Of a stretch of 64,000 nt of DNA, positions 48,116 to 57,259 are shown one piece after another. Each line of letters starts with the position of its first letter. Within the stretch, counting starts at the first letter, position 1. Origin of the DNA: Calamus simplicifolius. Lineage: Eukaryota > Streptophyta > Magnoliopsida > Arecales > Arecaceae. The translations under genes were made by a program, and so were the position numbers. Location: assembly GCA_900491605.1 (NCBI GenBank), contig UESW01004011.1, positions 92,108-156,107 of the forward strand, written 5' to 3'. The notes under the pieces are model-generated. The model was not told the origin of the DNA, ran no database searches, and saw only the letters and a program-made list of their open reading frames with translations.

Positions 48116-49985
48116 TCAAGGCTCGTCGGGGCCGGGCTTCTCTTCATCCTTTTTCTCCGCGGGCTCCTCGTTAGAATCCCTAGGTCGGACGTCTTCAAGT
48201 TCAGCGATATCGATCTTGAGGGCCGCGGATACTCTGACCTTGCACATCTCGAAGCCCTAAATATAAGCATCGAGGCTGGCCTCGACGACTTCTTGCTTGA
48301 ACTCCAGCGAGGCCTTATAATTGGAGATGGCCCGCCCCGCCTCGGCTTCGGCCCGCTGCGCTCTGGCCTCGGCCTCCCAGGCCTTGCTCTCAGCCTCTTC
48401 GGCGCGGGCGCTGGCCTCGTCAGCACAGGCCACCGCCCCAGCCTTCTCCGAGCTCGCCTCCGCTGCCGCCTTCTCCGCGGCGGCCGCTCTCTCTGCGGCA
48501 ATCCGAGTCTCCTCCTCAGCGCGTTGAAGCCGCTGAGTCAACTCCTCATTCGGTGCCATGTCGGCCTTCAATCTCTCTGAGGCCAACTCCATTTTGGCCT
48601 CGGCCGCAGAGGCCCGGCCGCTCTCGGCTTCGGCCCGACTCTCCATCTCCCTTAGGCGACCGGCCCAGCTCTCCTCACGAGCCGAGGTTTCCTGATGAAG
48701 GCGAGCAAGGCTTTCAGCCTATGCCATGCTCTCCTTCTTATATCTATCAGCCCGCACCAGGGCCTTGGTTATTGCGGTGGAAGAATGGGCCAGCGCCTCG
48801 CGAAGGCCCAATGCTCCATTGACCAACTGTAGCAGAGGAAGCATGTCAGCTACGAGAAGAAGAAGAAATATGGGAAAAATAAGAAATGTTCAAAATCTAC
48901 CTGGACAACAGAGACCATGGCCATGTCCAGGAGTGCGGAGTGACTCATTCCCCGTGTCTCCTCTTCAAGCATGGCGGTTCGAACCCCTGACAGGAGGCAG
49001 AAGGCCTGCGTGGCATCCGCCATTGTGCTGACCGGGGGAACCAGCCTCGTCTGCCCCACCTGCGAGCCTTCGGCTTGGGGGCGGGTCGGGCGCCGGGCCG
49101 ATTGGCGGGATGAGCTCCCCGACTCACCCCTTTGCTTCTCGGTCGCCTCCGTCCCGTTTCGGGCCTCCCTGACGACCCGCTCCCCCTCTCTGATGGTTGG
49201 GGGAGCACCTTCTCTTTCTGGCTCGGTAGCAGCCGGAGGGCCAATAGCAACAGTAACCTGCCCCGCCTCGGGCGTATCGGCGGCAGCGGGAGCTTCCTCC
49301 TCTGCATCCAAAACCATCACCATCGTCTCGGTGGTAGACGAGATCTCTCCTTCTTCAATTTCGGCCCTCGCTGGCTTCCGGGCCGCTCCTACAACCGGCT
49401 TCTTCTCAGCCGGCTCCCCCATGGGCGTCGGGGCTGTGGGGGCTGCAGCCGGCCTTGCCGGCTCCCTTCCCCGGGGTTTCTTCGCCGGCCTAGATGACTC
49501 TCCGGTCGCCCGCCTTTTCTACCTCAAAACGGCCTCAAAGTTGCTTGCGGAAACCCTCATTGCTGCACAAAGAAGAATAACGAGCATCAGTAATGGCGTA
49601 CAATAAATCGAAGGACAGACAGAATAATTCAGGCATCAAGCGCACCGGTCGCCGGGGCTAACTCGGCTTCTATCTGGTTCTCCTCGGACAGGAGTTCCTT
49701 GTAACCGGGGATTTGACAGTTGGACAGTTGGGTGAATAATTCCTTATCTCTATCCCCTACGGTGGAATCTTCGTTGGAGCTAGTATCGGGCTCCCTCTAA
49801 GCGGCCCTGACCCCCTCAACGTGGGCAAAGAGAAATCTAGGTTTTCACCCCCTAATTTTGGATGGGAGGCCCAAGTGGAAAGCTCTACCCGGCCTGGCGG
49901 TAATTGCCTACCAGGCACCCTCACCTTGGCGGCGGAGCTTATAGAAAGCTCGGAACAGAGATAGCCCTGGGCAGGCCCCCTCGAA
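48116..49985 (-). pseudogene. Spliced antisense gene of the Tat Gypsy element
   Basis: Three exon-like parts fit on the minus strand. The first (from 49985) reads RFLFAHVEGVRAA, then KELFTQLSNCQIPGYKELL and ENQIEAELAPAT; it joins in frame to MRVSASNFEAVLR after an intron of about 90 bases ending TTTGTGCAG. The second part ends ALLDMAMVSVVQ; an intron of about 57 bases (donor GTAGAT, acceptor CTCGTAG) leads to MLPLLQLVNGALGLREAL and a long alanine/glutamate-rich coiled coil (about 48320-48650), ending GFEMCKVRVSAAL and stop at 48116. Known Tat elements carry such antisense genes of unknown function (Transposase_28-like). Three stops (after VRAA, VLR and ESMA) break it. The 5' end is cut off at 49985. 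Confidence 0.75.
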
Positions 49986-50547
49986 ACTTATTTTTAGTCT
50001 TCTTTTCTTGTGGACCCGTTCGCCTATGGATTTGATATTTAAACGGGGGAGCAAATTAGAAAGGTTTATCCACTGCAGTGCAGCAAACTGTTGCTTTCTG
50101 TTTTGCTTTCAGAACTTAGAATGTGAAACAGATTGAATGCATCTTATTTCGATATCAAGAAGACATCGAATTTGGCAAAAGAGTTGGGACCAAACTTAGC
50201 CTCGTGGATGAATCGTCACTGTCATTTGTTCCACTCGTGTCACTGAACAACTGAACAAAAGTGTGGTAGATGGGCCAAAAAGTCCAGAGCAACAGGACCA
50301 GAATACTGCGTTTAAGAAAAGCATCAACTTTATTGTGCTAGAATCAAATGGGAATTAGATAGGAGTTACATAGTGTTCCTGGCGATGGCAATAGCATTGC
50401 TTATATATATTAAACTTTATTGTGCAAGAACCAAATGGGAATTCGGCTTCGTTTGCGTTAGATCTACCGAGGTATCTGTCGCCTGGCCCAAGAGCTGGCC
50501 TTCCAACAAATGGTCAACATCCTAATTAGATGTTCGATCCTAAGAAA
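49986..50547. repeat. Segmental duplication unit B, module 1 (right part)
   Basis: Matches 8697-9100 (to 50386), then skips to match 9490-9597 (50438-50547, CGGCTTCGTTTGCGTTAGAT onward). The intervening 390 bases of unit A are missing and replaced by about 50 bases. Confidence 0.85.
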
Positions 50548-50951
50548 TATTAGCTTTTTCATTCCATGCTTCTTGTTTGTTGATTCTATCCTTTGTTTAG
50601 AAAATATTCTGTCGACTGACTGGAATCGTGGAAGTTCCAAGCACCAACTGCCAGAAAGAAGTAGCCTTTTCCCTTTCTGCGCCCGGACGTTGCGCCTTTG
50701 TACCATAAAATAATAATAATAATAATAATAATGGGAGCATAAAGTCTAAACCGCGGCCATACCATCAAAATCAATATCTATGGCAGTACTTTCCATTAGA
50801 GAACCACTACGGAATGAGGCCACCCGTCACCCGTGGGATAGCTAGCAGCCACAACTTTATTATATGTATCCTGTGGGGGACTCGAACCAAATTATTTACT
50901 GAATTGAAGTTGAGATGTTGGCACCCCTATTTTGAACATGAATGCTAGAAT
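50548..50951. other. Sequence unique to unit B, with AAT trinucleotide run
   Basis: About 400 bases without partner in unit A replace the region holding pectinesterase exon 4. It contains an AAT run at 50709-50732. No gene recognised. Confidence 0.5.
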
Positions 50952-51068
50952 GCCTAATTATGAGTCATGACCATAGAGCTTGAGAATAAATTGATCATAA
51001 AACAACTAAATGCCTCGTAGAAGTGCAGATATAATTAAGAACGGAGATTGTTTTGGTGTGTGTCTAAC

Positions 51069-51600
51069 CTCAAAGAGGGAGAGAGCATTTCCCAAAACGT
51101 GATCATAGAGCGTGTCCTGGCCGCCCAGGAACTTGCAGCCCAGAAACGCTGCAGTGTCGCCAGATATCCTTAATGCCACTGCTTGCTTCCCCATCGCTCC
51201 AGGTGGTGGAACTGGGGTGGTGTTCTGAAGAAAATAGCACAAGATATTTTGTAACATGCCAAACTTTATATTCATAAGAGTAAAAAGTAAGTCTATTTTG
51301 ATGATGCCTTCCACTCAATATGTGACTGACTATCTATGGCCAATGACATGCATAACGGTACGAAAATCCAACAAACAATAAGTACACTAGCAAACAATAA
51401 CGATCTAAGCATAAACTAGACTGTGTGTTGTTATAGAACCTTGGAATAGAGTATCGGACGGTTCTGTTGCGTTGATTAGTACTTTGAATATTACCTTGAC
51501 AGTAACGTTCTTTGCTATGAAATAAGGGCCATTCACGGCAAATGTAGCTGAACCGAAAGTCCCCATGGGCTGGCCCTTCGGCCCAGGCGTGGCAGCAGTA
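51069..51600 (-). pseudogene. Pectinesterase pseudogene, copy B
   Basis: Partner of copy A. A partial exon 2 (51495 to about 51600; FGSATFAVNGPYFIAKNVT) and exon 3 (51069-51224) remain. Exon 3 has an in-frame 51-base deletion after QDTLYDHV, so GSVDFIFG with the second catalytic Asp is gone and LGNALSLFE follows directly. Exons 1 and 4 and the terminal exon are missing. The 2% or so substitution against copy A (estimated by eye) suggests a fairly recent duplication. Confidence 0.85.
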
Positions 51601-52159
51601 GGCCAAATTTTGGTTCGGGCTTCCGATGAAGAGGCGAGGATTTGATCCTACGGGGTTCGGTGCTTTTTTGGGCTCTATTAACCCTGTGGTTTTGATGAAT
51701 TTGGCAAGTAATTAAGTTGCAACTTAGTTAAGTACTGAGTGATGGTTAAAAATAGAAGAATAACGAGGAGAGGAAATGCTTTTTATCATGAAGGACAAAC
51801 AAGAAAATATGATAAACTAAAAACACCAACTAATTTATGAATGTGCATATTTTGTATTTAGAGATGGTAGGTTAAATATAACTTATTACGAATAATTTTT
51901 TAAATCTTTATACGGTAAATGCAACCTAAATTTATCCTAAAATTACTCTCGTTCTAATCTAATCTTTGCCGATAGAGAATGACTGCCACCAATGGAGTGG
52001 AATAAGTTCCTTATTAAGAGTTGCATTTTTGTAAGTTAAAATAGAAATCCAAAAACAAAATTTGATGAGATAATTCTCTATCACCTTATAATTTGTGACT
52101 GCTTACCTTAGCTAAACTAATTAGCACCATTGGGAGCAGCCATTCAGCCTTTAAATTGA
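51601..52159. other. A/T-rich spacer
   Basis: Between the pectinesterase remnant and the LINE. No gene or repeat recognised. Confidence 0.4.
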
Positions 52160-53155
52160 ATGGATTCCACAAATTTTAAGGTGGAAAAGGAAGCCTTAAT
52201 AACCACGGAATTTCCTCCATCTGTTGATGAATCTGGTGGCCTCCGATCTTCAGCGACCTCGTCACCGGCCTGCGGTCAATCGCCTTCTCCGGCCCCCGGT
52301 GATGGATGGACGATTCCAAGGAAGCTTGCTCGAAGACGAAACGCTCCAGTGTCTTCGGCTAGCTTGGGAGAGGCGTCGATGCCCAGATTATCTGAAGGAG
52401 GCCCATCGTCACAGGTAGTTTACTCCGTGCCGGTTACTGTAGCCAAACTGTCTGAAACTTTGGCACCCGGCTCTAATGTTCAGAAGATCCCAATTAAATC
52501 CTCTTTGAATTCTCTATTGGATGGGCAGAAGGATAAGGAGCATTGCCTAAATACGGATTTCAAATTCTCTGCGAAGGCCCCAGCTTCAATTCATCTGGGT
52601 CCTGGCCAGGTTAAGCACTCCTTGCCACTTGGTTCTGAAACAGTGCCTCCTAAGGAAGGCTCATTGACTGAATCTGGGAGCAAGCTGGGAACAAGTACCA
52701 AAGTGGCCACTAATCCCTTTAGCCTTTGTGGATCGGATCGATGGGCCGGAGTGCCCAAGATCCGGGAGGATGCTAATCCTGTCTCCACCAAACGGGCTCG
52801 GCCAGCGGAATTTATACCACAGAAGGCAACTCCCAAAGCAGTCAAAGCTAAGGGCAAATGCCGTGCGGGTCCTTCCTAGAAGGTGATCTGTGGCTCTAAT
52901 CTGCCATCCCGGGACAGCGGTGATCATGATGCTGCTGTCTCTATTTTGAAACAGGCAATTCGGCCTTCTTCTCATGGGTCAGGGGATATGGAGCTGTCTC
53001 AGCAGCTAGCTTCATCTGATCCGGGCATATTGTCATTGCCATCAGGCTCTGTTCAGGGAGTTGTGGCAGTGATGTCCTCCGAAGGAGGCCATACTGATAT
53101 TGACATGATGGGGTCCCAAGTAGGGGGACAAGACAAACCCCAATCTGACCAATGA
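52160..53155 (+). pseudogene. LINE ORF1 C-terminal region
   Basis: The 331-codon stretch is rich in Ser, Pro and Lys and low in structure (KRARPAEFIPQKATPKAVKA near its middle). No zinc knuckle or RRM is seen, so the N-terminal RNA-binding part is missing or upstream and lost. The frame is open apart from the TAG at 52877-52879. Assigned to ORF1 by its place directly before ORF2. Confidence 0.55.
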
Positions 53156-53662
53156 AGATTCTAATATGGAATGTCCGAGGAGCCTCGAAACCCTCATTTC
53201 ACTCCTCGTTTAGTCGGCTCCTGCAGCTACATCATTTTGATATTGGTATTCTTCTAGAAACTCGCCTGTCGGGACCTAGTCTTCTTCGATTCCGGCGCCG
53301 GGTTTCTCGGTCTTGGGGTTCCTATGCAGTGAACTCCAATGGTCTTTCAGGGGGTATTCTTGCACTATGGCGGACCCCTTCCATTCGTGTTGATGCTTTC
53401 CACTATTGTCGTCAGCAGGTCGCCTTGGTTCTTTCCGAAGGGACTGCTTCTCCTTGGCTGCTTCTGGGTGCTTACGCCAGCATGGACTATCGGGAGCGAC
53501 GCTGCCTATGGGCTGAGATTATTACACTCCTCGATCAGGGCTTTCCTACTCTTGTTGCTGGTGATTTTAATTGTATCGTGAATGCTTCAAAAAGCGTGGC
53601 GGTGCTGATTTGTTGATACTCCGAACTCTAGTGAGTTTCACTCTTTCATCTCCTCTGCGGGT
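53152..53662 (+). pseudogene. LINE ORF2 endonuclease, truncated
   Basis: MKILIWNVRGASKPSFHSSF, ILLETRLSG (metal-binding Glu), GLSGGILALW, WLLLGAYASMD and TLVAGDFNCIVN match the APE-type endonuclease. A one- or two-base loss near 53590 shifts the frame; the other frame continues KRGGADLL and then EFHSFISSAGLQ. The frame then enters the duplicated segment. It keeps the Glu that the minus-strand copy at 19449 has lost. Confidence 0.8.
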
Positions 53663-53663
53663 C

Positions 53664-55172
53664 TTCAAGCTTTGATCAAGTTTGGGATGGATTTCAAAAA
53701 AACCGAAAGGCTTATGTTCATTGTCTGGATGCGGTCAATATATGTATTTATCTTGAAACCCATCTTGATATTGATCCATCTGTTTTGCTACCATTTATAT
53801 TTTATATAAATTATCTCTATTATTTTTATAATTTTCATCACTATCATCAACTTTATTAGTGCCATTAGTTAGTCCCATTACAATTATTATAACCATTACA
53901 ACATCATCGATATCCTATTATTATTAATTACCACGCTCATCACTAATATCTTAACTTTTATTATTTTTGTCATGACTTTTACTATTTCAATCATCATCAT
54001 TATTTATATTTTTAAAAAATTAATCATATTAAATATAATTATTTTTATGTTAAAATAAGATATAATTTCCTTTATATTATTAAAAATAAAAAAATAAAAT
54101 TAATAGTAAACGACACCTTGCTTGGCGGTCCATCCGAACCCTTTTGTGACGGTGAAATTTGCAGCCTTGCTTGGTTGCCTTGCATGTTGGCAACCAATTC
54201 GCACTACATGTTGCATGGCCGGTGCATGCCGATGTACGATCGATGAGGTGGACGATAAGCTACCATCATCGAGTTTCCATTAACGAGGTTGCACATGTAA
54301 ACGTGGCTATAAAATAGGGTGCCCTCTCCAATCCGATCCATGGGATCAAAAACGTGATCCCAACTTAAAGTTGGTGGGGTGGTTGCAAGGCACCGTGTAA
54401 TTAAGCTTTCCCTTCTCACGCTTGTCTAGAAGTGGACCTTTTCTGAGCCAAGGGTGGGGCCTAATTTTGAGTCTAGTGCTGTTCACGATCTAGTCAATAC
54501 AAACTAAGAAACCTGAGATGCAATTATAAAACCAGCTTACATTACTAGTTTCCACGGCCGTAAGCGAAGTGCACTTCTTTATTTTATCGCTCAATGTGCT
54601 AAGTGGAGCCAAAATCAAATTAGAGATTCCCTTTAGAAAAGTTTGTGTATTTTATTTTTAGTGCTTTGATTGAAGTCACGAGAGGCTGCTGCTCGTGACA
54701 ATTGCACCTGCTTCGGATTCCAATTTTTATTCAGTCCGTTCACTTTTTCCAATGATATATTTTTGACGATCGTATTTAATTTTAAAGGAAAACAATGCAA
54801 ATAAGTTGTTGATCCATGCATTTTATTTTATTTTTCTTAAAAAAAACTCTTAAATGATATTGCTCCAATTAATATAATTTTGCTTACAGATAATTAAATC
54901 ATTATTTATCTTTATGAATTAAGTAGATATATGCCCATGCAATGAAGGGGTGGTTTGATTTAAATTTTAAAAATAAAAATATTTTAAAATTATAGCATTT
55001 TCTTCTTTATGCGCAGCTCAAGGAAGTATACAATAAAAAAAAATATGTATTAAAAATTAACTAATTTGAAATTGTAGTTTAAAAAAAGGAGTCTTAAAAA
55101 GAATTAGTAGGACCTAAACGAAAAAAAAAAAAAAACTTTCTACCGCTTAAAGACTTTACACGAGGAAGCTTC
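53664..55172. repeat. Segmental duplication unit B, module 2
   Basis: Partner of 20029-21572 in the same orientation, with the same TATA-like minus-strand segment (GGCTATAAAATAGGGTGCCC at 54306-54325 on plus). Ends at the short LTR that starts at 55174. Confidence 0.8.
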
Positions 55173-55173
55173 T

Positions 55174-55400
55174 TGTGATGCCTCTCTCAATAGTCCCATA
55201 TCGGGAAATTGGAACTGGGTTGTATGGTTTATAACCGGTTAAGAAAGATGGACAAATACCAATTGGATTCCTTTTGGGCTGTGGTGACCCAAGTTGGTGT
55301 GGACATTGTCCATCTTGCTTTCTTGTAACGAAATGGACTCGTGGGTGTTGCGGGCCTGAGGCACAGGTCGTACAATATGGTATCGAAGCCACGCACCAAC
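55174..55400 (+). mobile_element. Short LTR (201 bp) with initiator-tRNA-like primer site
   Basis: TGTGATGCCTCTCTCAATAG starts the unit and CGTACA ends it at 55374, giving TG...CA ends. Three bases later comes TGGTATCGAAGCC (55378-55390), two bases different from the standard initiator-Met primer site TGGTATCAGAGCC. Length suits a TRIM or small Copia LTR. No second LTR or coding region is seen. Confidence 0.6.
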
Positions 55401-55444
55401 CGAAAGTGCAGGAGTTAAGTACCACACAAGGCAAATGCTACATC

Positions 55445-55591
55445 TTTCTTGTAACGAAACGGACCCGGGGCCCGCAAATTTAGCGACGCAATTATGCGTC
55501 GCTAAATTGCGACCACTTTGCGACATCTTACTTTCTTGTAACGAAACGGACCCGGGGCCCACAAATTTAGCGACGCAATTATGCGTCGCTA
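55445..55591. repeat. Junction direct repeats (87-bp offset)
   Basis: TTTCTTGTAACGAAACGGAC, CCGGGGCCC and AAATTTAGCGACGCAATTAT followed by GCGTCGCTAA occur at 55445-55504 and 55532-55591. The first twenty bases also occur inside the short LTR at about 55319. So LTR text and CACTA motif are fused and duplicated together. Confidence 0.8.
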
Positions 55592-55599
55592 ATTGCGTC

Positions 55600-57258
55600 A
55601 TTAGCGACTCAATAAATCAGAAAATAAAATAAATTAATTTTTTTATTTAGCGATACAAATAATGCGTCCCAATATTTTTAAATTAATTTTTTATAAAATA
55701 TAAATATGGAAAAAAATATTGCGACACAACTCAGTGCGTCGCAATGTTTTTAAAAGAATTAAATATGTTAAATAGCGACGCATTAGCGATGCAATAAACC
55801 AGAAAATTAGAAAAATTATTTTTAATTTAGCGATGCACCAATTGCATCGCAAATAATTTAAATAAAATTAATTTTATAAATATAAATATTACAAAAAATA
55901 TTGCGATGCAACTCATTGCGTCGCAATATTTTTAAAAAATTAAATATATTAAATAGCGACGCATTAGCGACGCAATAAATCAAAAAATTAAAAATTTATT
56001 TTTTAATTTAGCGATGCAATAACTGTGTCGCAATTATTTTAAATAAAATTAATTTTTATAAAGTATAAATATGAAAAAAAAAAATTGCGATGCAATACAG
56101 TACATCACAATGTTTTTCAAAATTTAATTATATTAAATAGCGACGCAATAAACCAAAAAATTAAAAAAATAATTTTTAATTTAGCGACGCAATATATGCA
56201 TTGCAATTATTTTAAATAAAATAAATTTTTATAAATATAATTATGAGAAAAAATATTGCGATGCAATTCAGTGCATCGCAATTTATTAAAAAAAATTAAT
56301 TATGTTAAATAGTGACGCATTAGCGACGCAATAAACTAAAAAATTAGGAAAATTATATTTTAATTTAGCGATGCACTTGTTGTGTCGCAATTATTTTAAA
56401 TAAAATTAATTTTTATATAATTTAATTATCATATTAAAAAATTACGATGCAACCCTTTGCATCGTAATGTTTTTAAAAAAATTAATTATATTAAATAGCG
56501 ATCGGTCCGAGATCGGTCGTGGCCGATCGGGATCAGGGCTTGGATCGATCACAACCGTCGGATCGTCGGCGATCGGACCGATCGCCAATTGCATCGCAAA
56601 TAATTTAAATAAAATTAATATTTATAAAATATAAATATTACAAAAAATATTGCGATGCAACTCATTGCGTCGCAATGTTTTTAAAAAAATTAAATATATT
56701 AAATAGCGATGTATTATCGATGCAATAAACCAAAAAATTAAAAAAATTATTTTTTAATTTAGCGATGCAATAACTGCATCGTAATTATTTTAAATAAAAT
56801 TAATTTTTATAAAGTATAAATATGAGAAAAAAATAATTGCGACGCAACACAGTGCGTCGCAATGTTTTTAAAAAATTTAATTATATTAAATAGCGACGCA
56901 TTAGTGATGCAATAAACCAAAAAATTAGAAAACTAATTTTTAATTTAGCGACGCAATATATGCGTCGTAATTATTTTAAATAAAATAAATTTTTATAAAT
57001 ATAATTATGAGAAAAATATTGCGACGCAATTCAGTGCATCACAATATATTTAAAAAAATTAATTATGTTAAATAGCGATGCATTAGCGACGCAATAAACC
57101 AAAAAATTAGAAAAATTATGTTTTAATTTTGCGATGCACGTGTTGCATCACAATTATTTTAAATAAAATTAATTTTTATATAATTTAATTATCATATTAA
57201 AAAATTACGATGCAACCCTTTGCATCGTAATATTTTAAAAAAATTAATTATGTTAAAT
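55600..57258. repeat. 180-bp GCGACGCA repeat array with ~750-bp tandem duplication
   Basis: Units with AATTTAGCGATGCA, TTGCGACGCAA and AAATAGCGACGCATTAGCGA recur with about 180-base spacing (GCG at 55830, 56011, 56184 and 56368). A block of about 750 bases is tandemly duplicated (55838 onward against 56585 onward). Each block ends with the start of a GATCG satellite unit; the first end carries a single unit (56498-56584). Confidence 0.85.
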
Positions 57259-57259
57259 A

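Larger units (their letters stand above)
39166..49985 (+). mobile_element. Tat-type Gypsy retrotransposon lacking its 3' LTR
   Basis: The order is 5' LTR (39166-40933), primer-binding-like site (40936), gag, protease, RT, RNase H, second RNase H-like domain, integrase (to 46464), a 141-bp tandem array, then an antisense gene (48116-49985). The second RNase H and the downstream antisense gene are known marks of the Tat lineage (for example Grande and relatives). At 49986 the host sequence of duplication unit B resumes inside the antisense gene. The 3' LTR is therefore absent and no target duplication exists. Confidence 0.85.
52160..53662 (+). mobile_element. LINE 5' part: ORF1 C-terminus and endonuclease
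   Basis: ORF1 text runs 52160-53155 in one frame, with a single TAG at 52877. It is followed by ORF2, which starts at 53152, so the last four bases are ATGA: the ORF1 stop overlaps the ORF2 start. The LINE ends abruptly at 53662 where duplicated module 2 begins, so RT and the 3' end are missing. Confidence 0.75.

Noticed and set aside
48053..49606. Plus-strand frames of 175 and 211 codons opposite the antisense Gypsy gene
   Set aside because: They mirror the minus-strand coiled-coil gene, whose splice junctions restore a coherent protein; the plus frames show no motif.
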